From Micromonospora ferruginea (lineage in GTDB: Bacteria; Actinomycetota; Actinomycetes; Mycobacteriales; Micromonosporaceae), in NCBI RefSeq assembly GCF_013694245.2, contig NZ_CP059322.2, positions 6,021,001 through 6,085,000 of the forward strand: a DNA stretch of 64,000 nt, in the 5' to 3' direction. The notes below the pieces were generated by a model. It made no database searches. It saw only the letters and a program-made list of their open reading frames with translations, and was not told where the DNA came from. This document shows, in pieces, positions 26,542 to 34,777 of this stretch (its first letter is position 1; every line of letters begins with the position of its first letter). The position numbers were made by a program, and so were the translations under genes.

Positions 26542-28062
26542 TCACGACTGCGGGACGAAACGCAGCAGGTTCCAGGAGGTGGCGGGGAGCGCCACGGTGC
26601 AGCGACCGCCGTCGAGGGTGGGGGTGGTGAGCTCCCGGGGCGTGACCCGCTCCGGGTCGGCCTCGGTGTTCGTGGCGGCCGGGTCGTCGCCGGCTGAGAG
26701 GGTGGTGTGCGCCTCGCCGCGCAGGCCGGGCAGGCCGCGCAGGTCCAGGTCGAGCGGCAGGGCGTCCGGGCCCCGGTTGACCGCGAAGACGGCCAGGCCG
26801 CCGGTCTCCTCGTCGTGCACGGCGACGGTGTCCAGCACCGGCACGTCGCCGTACCGCTCGGTCGGGTACGTCGGGCCGACCGGCTCGGTGCGCAGCACGG
26901 TGCCGCGCGCGTGGCGGGCGGTGAGGGCGAACGGGTGGAAGATGCTCTGCCGCCAGGCGGGACCGCCGTTGCGGGTGCGGATCGGGGCGATCACGTTGGC
27001 GAGCTGCGCCTGGCAGGCCACCCCGACCCGGTCGGCGTGCCGGAGCAGGGTGATCAGCAGGTCGCCGACCACCACCGCGTCGTCGGCGGTGTAGTCGTCC
27101 TCGATCAGCGCGGGCGCCTCGACCCAGCCGCGCCGGTCCAGGTCGGCCTGCAGGCGGGACTGGTACCAGACGTTCCACTCGTCGAACGAGACCTTCAGCT
27201 TGCGCTTCTGCCGCAGCTTGGCGCCGACGTGATCCGCGGTGGCGGTCACCTCGGTGATGAAGGCGTCCATGTCGACCGCGGAGGCCAGGATGCTGGCCCG
27301 GTCGCCGTCGGAGGGGTCGTAGTAGGTGTGGGCGGAGATGTAGTCGACGTGCTCGTAGGTGTGCTCCAGCACGGTCGCCTCCCACCCGGCGAACGTGGGC
27401 ATGCCCCGGTTGGAGCTGCCGCAGGCGACCAGGCTGATCGAGGGGTCGATCATCTTCATGGCCCGGGCGGTCTCGGCGGCCAGCCGGCCGTACTCGTCGG
27501 CGGTCTTGTGCCCGACCTGCCACGGCCCGTCCATCTCGTTGCCGAGGCACCACAGCCGCACCCCGTACGGCTGCTCGGCGCCGTGCTTGCGGCGCAGGTC
27601 GGAGAGCTGGGTGCCGCCCGGGTGGTTGGCGTACTCCAGCAGGTCGCAGGCTTCGGGCATGCCGCGCGTGCCGAGGTTGACCGCCATCATCGGCTCGACG
27701 CCGGCCTCGGCGGCCCAGGTCATGAACTCGTCCAGCCCGAACGCGTTGGTCTCGATCGTCTTCCAGGCCAGGTCGAGCCGGCGCGGCCGGTCGCCGACCG
27801 GGCCGACGCCGTCCTCCCAGCGGTAGCCGGAGACGAAGTTGCCGCCGGGGTAGCGGACCACCGAGACGCCCATCTCGCGGGTCAGGTCCAGCACGTCGCG
27901 GCGGTAGCCGCGTGAGTCGGCGTTCGGGTGCCCGGGTTCGTAGATCCCGCCGTAGACGCATCGCCCCATGTGCTCGACGAAGGAGCCGAAGATCCGCCGG
28001 TCGGCCTCGCCGACCCGGAACGCCGGGTCGACCGTGAGCTGCGCGTTCGGCACGGATGCCAC
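26542..28062 (-). CDS. abfA: Alpha-L-arabinofuranosidase, GH51
   Basis: 506 residues without a signal peptide, so cytoplasmic: it cleaves imported arabino-oligosaccharides to L-arabinose. GH51 landmarks: FGSFVEHMGRCVYGGIY, VRYPGGNFVSGYRWEDG, acid/base Glu176 in CLGNEMDGPW, and nucleophile Glu295 in VSFDEWNVWY. Start GTG 28062 follows GAGGGAA; a second in-frame GTG nine bases later is possible. First gene of the operon, reading away from the LacI gene across two palindromic operators. Confidence 0.95.
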   Translation of the reverse strand: MASVPNAQLTVDPAFRVGEADRRIFGSFVEHMGRCVYGGIYEPGHPNADSRGYRRDVLDLTREMGVSVVRYPGGNFVSGYRWEDGVGPVGDRPRRLDLAWKTIETNAFGLDEFMTWAAEAGVEPMMAVNLGTRGMPEACDLLEYANHPGGTQLSDLRRKHGAEQPYGVRLWCLGNEMDGPWQVGHKTADEYGRLAAETARAMKMIDPSISLVACGSSNRGMPTFAGWEATVLEHTYEHVDYISAHTYYDPSDGDRASILASAVDMDAFITEVTATADHVGAKLRQKRKLKVSFDEWNVWYQSRLQADLDRRGWVEAPALIEDDYTADDAVVVGDLLITLLRHADRVGVACQAQLANVIAPIRTRNGGPAWRQSIFHPFALTARHARGTVLRTEPVGPTYPTERYGDVPVLDTVAVHDEETGGLAVFAVNRGPDALPLDLDLRGLPGLRGEAHTTLSAGDDPAATNTEADPERVTPRELTTPTLDGGRCTVALPATSWNLLRFVPQS

Positions 28063-28114
28063 CTTTCCCTCGGAGCCGTTGCCCGGTGACCACGGTCACC
28101 GTGTCCCTGGTTTC

Positions 28115-28126
28115 TACAACGTTGTA
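28115..28126. promoter_or_regulatory. LacI-type operator 1
   Basis: Perfect 12-bp palindrome TACAACGTTGTA with the central CG step typical of LacI-family sites, in the divergent promoter between abfA and the LacI gene. Confidence 0.75.
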
Positions 28127-28149
28127 ACCCGTGCTGTAAAGAGGTCGTT

Positions 28150-28159
28150 ACGACGTCGT
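28150..28159. promoter_or_regulatory. LacI-type operator 2
   Basis: Perfect 10-bp palindrome ACGACGTCGT, centre 34 bp from operator 1, close to the LacI gene start. Suggests both divergent transcripts are repressed. A further imperfect palindrome, seven-base arms, lies at 28084-28101 nearer abfA. Confidence 0.65.
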
Positions 28160-28204
28160 GACGCGGTAGAGTGCGGCCGGAGCGCTCGTCGGGGAGGAAG
28201 TTCA

Positions 28205-29209
28205 GTGCGGCACAGGCTCAAGGACGTGGCGGAGCGCGCGGGCGTGTCGGTGAAGACCGTCTCGAACGTCGTCAACGGCTACCAGCACGTACGCGCCGAC
28301 ACCCGGGCCCGGGTCGAGGAGGCCATCGCCGAACTGCACTACCGGCCCAACCTGTCGGCCCGCAACCTGCGCAAGGGGCGCACCGGCGTGATCGCGCTGG
28401 CCGTCCCCGAACTCGACATCCCCTACTTCGCCGAGCTGGCCCGCCACGTCGTCGCCGCCGCCGCCGACCACGACTGGACGGTGCTGATCGACCAGACCAG
28501 CGGCGGCCCGGAGCAGGAACGCAAGGCCGCCAGCGGCATCGGCGACCACATGATCGACGGCCTGATCCTCAGCCCGCTCGCGCTCACCGCCGACGACCTC
28601 GCCGGCCTCGACGGCCTGCCCATGGTGCTGCTCGGCGAACGCGTCGACCACGGCCCCGCCGACCACGTCATGATCGACAACGTGGCCGCCGCCCGGGAGA
28701 TCACCGCCCACCTGGTCGGGCTCGGCCGCCGCCGGATCGCCGCCATCGGCTCGCAACGCACCCCCGAGGGCGCGAGCGCCCGGCTCCGCCTGGAGGGCTA
28801 CGCCGCCGCGCTGGCCGAGGCCGGCATCGGGTACGACGACAGCCTGGTGGCGCCCGCGCCGGCCTGGCACCGCGCGGACGGCGCGGCCGCCATGCGGCAC
28901 CTGCTCACCTCCGGGGTACGCCCCGACGCCGTCTTCTGCTTCAACGACACGCTCGCCCTCGGTGCGCTGCGGGCGCTGCACGAGGCCGGGCTGCGCGTGC
29001 CGGAGGACGTGGCGGTCGCCGGCTTCGACGACATCGAGGACGGCCGCTTCTCGATCCCCACCCTGAGCACCGTCGCCCCCGACAAGGAGCGCATCGCCCG
29101 CCTGGCGGTGGAGTTGCTGGCCGGCCGCCTCACCACCGACCGAGACGCCCCACCCCGAGAACTGGTCGCCCCCACCGCCTCTCCCTCCGCGAATCCGCCC
29201 CCACCCTGA
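28205..29209 (+). CDS. LacI-family regulator of the arabinan locus
   Basis: 334 residues. N-terminal HTH RLKDVAERAGVSVKTVSNVV with hinge helix LSARNLRKGR, then a periplasmic-binding-protein-like effector domain (GVIALAVPELDIPYFAELA, DHMIDGLILSPLAL, CFNDTLALGALRAL, VAGFDDIEDGRFSIPTLSTV). GTG 28205 follows GGGGAGG. It should repress the divergent abfA-ABC-GH43 operon and itself until arabinose or an oligomer binds. The C-terminal 20 residues are Pro-rich and end just before the palindrome at 29224. Confidence 0.93.
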   Translation: MRHRLKDVAERAGVSVKTVSNVVNGYQHVRADTRARVEEAIAELHYRPNLSARNLRKGRTGVIALAVPELDIPYFAELARHVVAAAADHDWTVLIDQTSGGPEQERKAASGIGDHMIDGLILSPLALTADDLAGLDGLPMVLLGERVDHGPADHVMIDNVAAAREITAHLVGLGRRRIAAIGSQRTPEGASARLRLEGYAAALAEAGIGYDDSLVAPAPAWHRADGAAAMRHLLTSGVRPDAVFCFNDTLALGALRALHEAGLRVPEDVAVAGFDDIEDGRFSIPTLSTVAPDKERIARLAVELLAGRLTTDRDAPPRELVAPTASPSANPPPP

Positions 29210-29223
29210 CCCCCTCCTCCCTC

Positions 29224-29310
29224 CCTCCTCGGCGATCTTGCACTTTGTGCCCCGGCATTCGGGGTGAATGCCTCATTCGAGGGGCACAAACTGCAAGATC
29301 AGCGAGGAGG
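29224..29310. repeat. Palindromic element with nested hairpin between convergent genes
   Basis: Arms 29224-29253 and 29281-29310 match as reverse complements at 27 of 30 positions; the 27-base centre contains a second hairpin GGCATTC-GGGGT-GAATGCC (29254-29272). Flanks continue the symmetry as a pyrimidine-rich run on the left and a purine-rich run on the right. The stop codon and last residues of the minus-strand methyltransferase frame lie inside it. Likely a bidirectional terminator derived from an interspersed repeat. Confidence 0.7.
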
Positions 29311-30055
29311 GCGGGGGCGGGGAGGGCGGGGTCAGTCGAAGAAGCGGGCCAGGTGGGATGGGGGTGGGGCGGGGGCGTCGGGGGTAGGGGGTCAGGTCGG
29401 CGAAGATGGAGGCGCCGTCACAGCCGACGTGCAGCGGATACCAGCGTGGGGCGCCGGGTGGGCGTTGGGCGCAGATGCCCTTGAACGTCTGCACGTCGAG
29501 CAGGCGGACGTGGGTCGGGTCGGCCACCGCGTTGACGTGCCGCCACCACGGGCTCATCACGTGCAGGACGCCGCCCGGCCGCAGCACCCGGTGGCACTCG
29601 TCGAACAGCGGCAGGAAGTCGATCAGGTGCTCGACGATGTGCACGGCGAAGAACACGTCCACCGAGTCGTCCCGCAGCGGCAGCGAACCGGAGAGGTTGG
29701 CGACCGCGTCCACCCCCGCCGCCGGGTAGATGTCCAGCCCCAGGTTCCCGGGCCACTGCTTGGTCGCCCCGCACCCCAGGTCCACCACCACCGGCGCCCG
29801 GCCGGCCACGCCGACCCGGCACCAGACCCCGAGCACCCCGTCCAGCCGGCCGATCAGCTCCCGCACCAGCCGTAGCTCCGCCGGGTCGGCGACCTCACCG
29901 GTCAGGTGTGCCACCCCCCGGTCGAAGCGCGCCTCCACGGTGGTGCCGCGCAGCCGCTCGTCGTGCCGCGCCAGATCGGCCCACGCCTCGGCGAGGAACC
30001 CGTCGGCCTGCCGGAGCCGCTCACCCGAGAGCGCGGCCCGCCCCATCGCCACCAT
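29273..30055 (-). CDS. BON-like domain fused to SAM methyltransferase
   Basis: Open frame of 260 residues. Residues 20-70 resemble a BON domain (TTVEARFDRGVAHLTGEVAD, LVRELIGRLDGVLGV); 80-220 form a class I methyltransferase (VVDLGCGATKQWPGNLGLDI, FFAVHIVEHLIDFLPL, LRPGGVLHVMSPWW). ATG 30055 has GGAGG six bases upstream. From about residue 220 the tail turns Pro-rich and runs into the palindrome at 29281-29310. A neighbouring frame instead gives HLARFFD then stop at 29332-29334, so a one-base change in the C tracts near 29358-29395 may have altered the end. Confidence 0.75.
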   Translation of the reverse strand: MVAMGRAALSGERLRQADGFLAEAWADLARHDERLRGTTVEARFDRGVAHLTGEVADPAELRLVRELIGRLDGVLGVWCRVGVAGRAPVVVDLGCGATKQWPGNLGLDIYPAAGVDAVANLSGSLPLRDDSVDVFFAVHIVEHLIDFLPLFDECHRVLRPGGVLHVMSPWWRHVNAVADPTHVRLLDVQTFKGICAQRPPGAPRWYPLHVGCDGASIFADLTPYPRRPRPTPIPPGPLLRLTPPSPPPPSSLILQFVPLE

Positions 30056-30524
30056 GCGCCACCTCCGGCCGCGCGTTACCCCCATTCCACCCCGATACAC
30101 GCTCCCCGCCCCACCCACCGGCGCGTTGACCATGAAGTTGGCGGGGACGAAAGGGGCAACCGGCGCCGTCAACTTCATGATCGACGGACAAGCGGGGGAG
30201 GGAGGGGAGGGGAGGGTCAGGTGGGGAGGGAGCGGCGGGAAGGGCGCATGCGCTGGCGGGGATGGGGGTGGCGGGCTTGGGGCGCTTGAGGTGGTAGCGG
30301 TGCAACTCGTTGTTGCCGGCCAGGGACGGGTCCTCGCTCATCGCCACCAGCTCCCAGCCCTGGTCGCCGGCCCGGTTCAGGTGGGCCAGCGCGGTGTCGC
30401 CGTAGGGCGTGACGTCGACCATGGAGCCGTCCGGGCCGTACCAGATGAAGACGATCTCCCACCCGGCGTCGTTGGTGGCGGGCTGGCGACGGCGGACCAG
30501 CAGCGCGTACTCCCACTTGGGCAT
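30021..30524 (-). CDS. Small DUF4177-like protein with extended Pro-rich tail
   Basis: Conserved-looking part is residues 1-85: MPKWEYALLVRRR, GWEIVFIWYGPDG, NRAGDQGWELVAMSEDPSLA and NELHRYHLKRP, a pattern of small WEY...GWELV proteins of unknown function. After that the frame becomes Pro-rich and passes through the inverted repeat 30131-30179, overlapping the downstream methyltransferase start by 35 bases. An alternative frame would stop at 30217 (ending RRSLPT). The true C-terminus is uncertain; the gene itself is likely real. Confidence 0.6.
   Translation of the reverse strand: MPKWEYALLVRRRQPATNDAGWEIVFIWYGPDGSMVDVTPYGDTALAHLNRAGDQGWELVAMSEDPSLAGNNELHRYHLKRPKPATPIPASACALPAAPSPPDPPLPSLPRLSVDHEVDGAGCPFRPRQLHGQRAGGWGGERVSGWNGGNARPEVAHGGDGAGRALG
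30131..30179. repeat. Inverted repeat, 14-bp arms
   Basis: Arms 30131-30144 and 30166-30179 (CATGAAGTTGGCGG and its complement, one mismatch), 21-base loop. A run of five G tracts (30194-30216) follows on the plus strand. It lies between two minus-strand genes. Confidence 0.6.
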
Positions 30525-30562
30525 GAGGTCATTGTGGCCCCGGGCGGACGCGTCGGCACGGA

Positions 30563-32200
30563 TCAGTCCTCGGCGATCCGTCCGTCCGTCACCCGCAGCC
30601 GCCGGTTCACGCTCACCGCGTCGAGCATCCGCCGGTCGTGGGTCACCAACAGCAGCGTGCCGGGATAGGTCGCCAGCGCCGACTCCAACTGCTCGATCGC
30701 GGCCAGGTCGAGGTGGTTCGTCGGCTCGTCGAGCACCAGCAGGTTGACGCCACGACCCTGGAGCAGCGCCAACGCGGCCCGGGTCCGCTCGCCGGGAGAC
30801 AGCGTCGCCGCCGGGCGCAGCACGTGGTCGGCGCGCAGGCCGAACTTGGCCAGCAGCGTCCGGACGTCCGCCGGGTTGAGATCGGGTACGGCGGCGGCGA
30901 ACGCGTCCAGCAGCGGCTGGTCGCCGAGGAACAGCCCCCGGGCCTGGTCGACCTCGCCGACCACCACGCCAGGGCCGAGCGCGGCGTGCCCCTCGTCCAG
31001 CGGTAGCCGGCCCAGCAGCGCGGCCAGCAGGGTGCTCTTGCCGGAGCCGTTCGCCCCGGTGATCGCCACCCGGTCGGCCCAGTCGACCTGGAGGTCCACC
31101 GGCCCGAGCGTGAAGGCGCCCCGGCGTACCACCGCTCCTCGGAGCGAGGCCACGACGGCACCGGCGCGGGGCGCGGCGGCGATCTCCATCCGCAGCTCCC
31201 ACTCCTTGCGCGGCTCCTCGACCACCTCCAGCCGCTCGATCAGCCGGGCGGTCTGCTTGGCCTTCGCGGCCTGCTTCTCGGTCGACTCGGCCCGGAACTT
31301 GCGGCCGATCTTGTCGTTGTCGGTGGCCTTGCGCCGGGCGTTCTTCACGCCCTTCTCCATCCAGGCCCGCTGGGTCCGGGCGCGCGCCTCCAGGTCGGCC
31401 TTCGTGTCGGCGTACTCCTCGAACTCCTCGCGGGCGTGCCGGCGCGCCACGGCGCGCTCCTCCAGGAAGGCCGCGTAGCCACCGCCGTAGTGGTTGACCT
31501 GCCGCTGGTGCAGGTCCAGCTCGACGATCCGGTTCACCGTCCGGGTGAGGAACTCGCGGTCGTGGCTGACCAGCACGGTGCCGGCGCGCAGCCCGGTGAC
31601 GAAGCGTTCCAGTCGGTCCAGCCCGGCCAGGTCGAGGTCGTTGGTGGGCTCGTCCAGCAGGAAGATGTCGTAGCGGCTGAGCAGCAGCGACGCCAGCCCG
31701 GCGCGGGCCGCCTGCCCGCCGGACAGCCCGACCGTCGGATGGTCCAGGCCGACGTCGAGGCCCAGCTCCGCGGCGACCTGCTCGGCCCGCTCGTCCAGGT
31801 CCGCGCCGCCCAGGTCCAACCACCGTTCCAGAGCGATCGCGTACGCGTCGTCGGCGCCGGCCGCCCCCGCGGTCAGCGCCTCGGTGGCGGCGTCCAGCGC
31901 GGCCTGCGCGGCGGTCACGCCGGTGCGCCGGGACAGGAAGTCGCGGACCGTCTCACCCGGCCGGCGTTCCGGCTCCTGCGGCAGGTAGCCGACCGTGGCG
32001 CTGGGCGGGTTCAACGCCACCGACCCCTGCTCGCGGGGCTGGCGGCCGGCGAGCGTGCGCAGCAGCGTGGACTTGCCGGCCCCGTTCACCCCGACCAGGC
32101 CGATCACGTCGCCGGGCGCGACGACCAGGCTCAGGTCGGAGAAGAGGAGGCGGTCACCGTGGCCGGCGGTGAGATCCTTGGCGATCAACGTGGCGCTCAT
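30563..32200 (-). CDS. ABC-F family ATPase
   Basis: 545 residues, two ABC nucleotide-binding domains and no membrane segments. Domain 1: GLVGVNGAGKSTLLRTL Walker A, VGLSGGQAARAGLASLL signature, IFLLDEPTNDLDL Walker B. The interdomain linker (about 245-330) is long, charged and Arg/Lys-rich, as in ABC-F proteins that bind the ribosomal E site. Domain 2: ITGANGSGKSTLLAALL, LSPGERTRAALALLQG and LLVLDEPTNHLDL. Both catalytic Glu are present. Members act in translation or protect ribosomes from antibiotics; which applies here is unknown. ATG 32200 is the first sensible start. Confidence 0.92.
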   Translation of the reverse strand: MSATLIAKDLTAGHGDRLLFSDLSLVVAPGDVIGLVGVNGAGKSTLLRTLAGRQPREQGSVALNPPSATVGYLPQEPERRPGETVRDFLSRRTGVTAAQAALDAATEALTAGAAGADDAYAIALERWLDLGGADLDERAEQVAAELGLDVGLDHPTVGLSGGQAARAGLASLLLSRYDIFLLDEPTNDLDLAGLDRLERFVTGLRAGTVLVSHDREFLTRTVNRIVELDLHQRQVNHYGGGYAAFLEERAVARRHAREEFEEYADTKADLEARARTQRAWMEKGVKNARRKATDNDKIGRKFRAESTEKQAAKAKQTARLIERLEVVEEPRKEWELRMEIAAAPRAGAVVASLRGAVVRRGAFTLGPVDLQVDWADRVAITGANGSGKSTLLAALLGRLPLDEGHAALGPGVVVGEVDQARGLFLGDQPLLDAFAAAVPDLNPADVRTLLAKFGLRADHVLRPAATLSPGERTRAALALLQGRGVNLLVLDEPTNHLDLAAIEQLESALATYPGTLLLVTHDRRMLDAVSVNRRLRVTDGRIAED

Positions 32201-32285
32201 CAGGTCACCGAGCCTACCGGCGCGCGCATCCGGATTACCGTGACCCGCGCTCGGGGCGACGCCGGTCTGAGGGAGACTCACAGCC

Positions 32286-33056
32286 GTGGCGACCACACTG
32301 GCGATCGACTGCGGGGGCGGCGGGATCAAGGCCTCCGTGCTTGACGCCGCCGGCACCATGCGGGCCCGCCCGTTGCGCGTGCCCACGCCGTACCCCCTGC
32401 CCCCGGCCTTGTTCGTGGAGACGCTGCGGGATCTCGGCGCCCGGCTGCCCGCCGCGGACCGGCTCACCGTCGGCATGCCCGGCATGATCCGGCACGGCGT
32501 GGTGGTGGCCACCCCGCACTACGTGACCCGCGCCGGGCCGCGCAGCCGGGTGGACCCGGACCTGGTCGCAGAATGGTCCGGGTACGACGCGCGCGGCGCG
32601 CTGGCCGAGGCGTTCGGCGTGCCCGCGCTGGTCCTCAACGACGCCGAGGTGCACGGCGCCGGCGTGGTCGCCGGGACCGGCTGCGAGCTGGTGCTGACGC
32701 TCGGCACCGGGCTGGGCAGCGCGCTCTTCGACGGCGGGACGATCGCCCCGCACCTGGAGCTGTCGCACGCGCCGGTGCGGTGGAACACCACCTACGACAC
32801 GTACGTCGGGGAGCCGGAACGGCGGCGGCTGGGCGACGCGTTCTGGTCCCGGCGGATCCGGCAGGTGGTGGACGGCCTGCGGCCGGTCTTCCGCTGGGAC
32901 CGGCTCTACCTCGGCGGCGGCAACTCCCGGCTGATCCGGCCGGAGCAGGTCGCCAGGATGGGGGACGATGTCGTGGTCGTCCCGAACACGGCGGGAATCG
33001 TGGGTGGTGTCCGAGCCTGGGATCTGGTGGGCGAAAGGTACGACCCCACGCCCTGA
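32286..33056 (+). CDS. ROK-family kinase-like protein (polyphosphate-glucokinase-like)
   Basis: 256 residues, actin-like ATPase fold. LAIDCGGGGIKASVLD is the phosphate-1 loop, LTVGMPGMIR phosphate-2 context, LVLNDAEVHGAG supplies the likely catalytic Asp, LTLGTGLGSALFDGG adenosine loop, and LYLGGGNSRLI the C-terminal motif. Related to actinobacterial PPGK, but the ELGH metal/substrate motif is replaced by LELSHAPV, so the sugar and donor are open. GTG 32286 is chosen as first codon of the conserved strand. Confidence 0.8.
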   Translation: MATTLAIDCGGGGIKASVLDAAGTMRARPLRVPTPYPLPPALFVETLRDLGARLPAADRLTVGMPGMIRHGVVVATPHYVTRAGPRSRVDPDLVAEWSGYDARGALAEAFGVPALVLNDAEVHGAGVVAGTGCELVLTLGTGLGSALFDGGTIAPHLELSHAPVRWNTTYDTYVGEPERRRLGDAFWSRRIRQVVDGLRPVFRWDRLYLGGGNSRLIRPEQVARMGDDVVVVPNTAGIVGGVRAWDLVGERYDPTP

Positions 33057-33142
33057 TCTTCACCCGGTGGAACACTCGCGGTTCCTCCGGTGTTGTGCCA
33101 GCGTCGGACAAAGGGCTGACGCGACACGAGGAGGTGGGTCGA

Positions 33143-33505
33143 GTGGACCTTCTGGCGGAGTACCGGCGGGCGACCATGTTCTTCGACTCGGGGGATCCGA
33201 CCGGGGCGGCCCGGCTGCTCGAGCCGATCATCGAGGCGGAGCCCGACAACTCCTCGGTGCGGCAGTTGCTGGCCCGCGCCTACTTCCAGTCGGCCCAGCT
33301 CAACCGGGCCGAGGAGCACCTGCGTGAGCTGGTCGACCGGGACCCGAGCGACCACTACGCGCACCACGTGCTCGGTCGCACGCTGGAGCGGATGAACCGG
33401 CCGGCGGACGCGCTGCGACACCTGCGCATCGCGGCGGCCATGCACTCCACGAACACCGACTACGCCACGGCCCTTCGCCGGGTCGAGGGGCGAGTCGGTC
33501 GTTAG
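33143..33505 (+). CDS. Tetratricopeptide-repeat protein
   Basis: 120 residues of three to four TPR units (LLAEYRRATMFFDSGDPTGA, LLARAYFQSAQLNRAEEHL, HHVLGRTLERMNRPADALRH). No signal peptide, so a cytoplasmic scaffold. GTG 33143 has GAGGAGGTG upstream. Followed by a strong terminator. Function otherwise unknown. Confidence 0.85.
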   Translation: MDLLAEYRRATMFFDSGDPTGAARLLEPIIEAEPDNSSVRQLLARAYFQSAQLNRAEEHLRELVDRDPSDHYAHHVLGRTLERMNRPADALRHLRIAAAMHSTNTDYATALRRVEGRVGR

Positions 33506-33511
33506 TTCTGA

Positions 33512-33541
33512 CGAGGGGCAGCCCGGGTGGGCTGCCCCTCG
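33512..33541 (+). terminator. Terminator after the TPR gene
   Basis: Perfect 13-bp stem (33512-33524, 33529-33541) with a GGGT loop, six bases after the stop. Confidence 0.85.
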
Positions 33542-33560
33542 ACATACCTAGGATGGACGC

Positions 33561-33815
33561 GTGAAGCTCAAGCTCGACCTCCACGACATCTACAACAAGG
33601 GCCACGACATCGACCGCGCGTTGCGCGGGATCATGGACGAGGCGGTGGCGAAGAAGGCCACCCTCGTGGAGATCATCCCGGGTAAGGGCTCCGGCGCGCT
33701 CAAGAAGAAGGTGCTGCGCTTCCTCGACCAGAAGGACGTCAAGCAGCTCTACCACCGGGTCGAGAAGGACTCGAAGAACTTCGGCCGCCTGTTCGTGCAC
33801 TTCCGCTGGAAGTAG
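33561..33815 (+). CDS. Smr-domain protein
   Basis: 84 residues making up a stand-alone Smr (MutS2 C-terminal) domain: LKLDLHDIYNKG corresponds to the LDLHG motif, and VEIIPGKGSGALKKKVLRFL to the HGKGTG loop with Pro in place of His. Smr domains nick DNA or RNA; the His-to-Pro change may affect this (inference). GTG start at 33561, 20 bases after the terminator. Confidence 0.85.
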   Translation: MKLKLDLHDIYNKGHDIDRALRGIMDEAVAKKATLVEIIPGKGSGALKKKVLRFLDQKDVKQLYHRVEKDSKNFGRLFVHFRWK

Positions 33816-33830
33816 CGCCCGCTCGTCGGG

Positions 33831-34298
33831 CTAGACGCAGACCCAGCAGTAGAGGCGTTCGTCTCGGGCCGTGGCGCGACGGGCCAGACCTGCCAGCTCG
33901 ACCAGGGCCTCGGCCAGGATCGCCGGCTCGGCCAGCCCTCGGAACTCCTCGGTCTCCGACCACGACACCGCCACCTCGCGAAGGCGACCCTCTTCGGCGT
34001 CGGCCAACGCCCCGCGCAGCTCGTCGGTCAGCGAGATGACCAGCACCTCGCCGTCGTGCCGGACCGCCACGGCGTGGCCCTGCCTGGGGTTCCGCGTCAC
34101 GACGTCGTAGTCGACGCCGGTCAGGATCGCCTCCAGCGTGCCGAGCTGCACGACGGGTTCGATGCCCTTCAGCTCGACGACCTCGAAACCGGGATCGGAC
34201 GCGGCGCGCGGCCCACCCGGGACGTCGGCGGCCGTGGCCGCCGCCTCGTCGGTGGGGGCGGAGAAGTAGTCACAGAGGATGCCCACGGCGCGGATCAT
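33831..34298 (-). CDS. Hypothetical protein
   Basis: 155 residues with no family I recognise: acidic, begins MIRAVGILCDYFSAPTDEA, middle LGTLEAILTGVDYD, SWSETEEFRGLAEPA, and ends ERLYCWVCV. The pattern resembles small immunity-like or DUF proteins that respond to partner size, but nothing is diagnostic. Its ATG overlaps the stop of the upstream SET-GNAT frame by ATGA (34295-34298), so it is co-translated with it. Confidence 0.7.
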   Translation of the reverse strand: MIRAVGILCDYFSAPTDEAAATAADVPGGPRAASDPGFEVVELKGIEPVVQLGTLEAILTGVDYDVVTRNPRQGHAVAVRHDGEVLVISLTDELRGALADAEEGRLREVAVSWSETEEFRGLAEPAILAEALVELAGLARRATARDERLYCWVCV

Positions 34299-34777
34299 GC
34301 CAGCCCGGGCCGACACCGGGGACCGGTCTGCAGGTCCCGGACGGCGACGGTCTGGCCGCCGCTCTGCTCGCCGGTCGGCCGGAAGCCCAGCTTCAGGTAG
34401 AACTCCTCCGGGCCGCCGGGGCGGGGCTCCCAGGTGACGTACGCCCGGTCGCCGCCCCGGGAGCGGATCTCCTCGCACACGGCCTCGACGGCGTACCGGC
34501 CGTAGCCCCGGCCCTGGGTGTCGGCGGCGATGTTCAGCCGCCAGAGGCCGGCGCGCACGTCGTCCGGGTCGTCGTTCCAGGCGATGTCGAAGAACGCCAT
34601 GAGGAAGCCGACCAGCCGGTCCCCGTCGTAGACGAGCCGGGGCCAGGCGTGCTCCGGGAACACGTACGCCTCGGCCAGCGACTTGACCACCGGCGCCACC
34701 AGATCGTCCTGGTCGGGGCGTACCGACAGGGCGAGTGCCGCCTCGTAGTTGTCGGGGGTGACCTTCTCCAGCCGCAT
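34295..34777 (-). CDS. GNAT acetyltransferase, alternative separate start inside the SET-GNAT frame
   Basis: 160-residue alternative: MRLEKVTPDNYEAALALSVR is a normal GNAT N-terminus (spermidine/diamine acetyltransferase-like), followed by acetyl-CoA loop QGRGYGRYAVEAV. I list it because homologues normally begin here. Substrate unknown. Coupled by ATGA to the next gene. Confidence 0.6.
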   Translation of the reverse strand: MRLEKVTPDNYEAALALSVRPDQDDLVAPVVKSLAEAYVFPEHAWPRLVYDGDRLVGFLMAFFDIAWNDDPDDVRAGLWRLNIAADTQGRGYGRYAVEAVCEEIRSRGGDRAYVTWEPRPGGPEEFYLKLGFRPTGEQSGGQTVAVRDLQTGPRCRPGLA

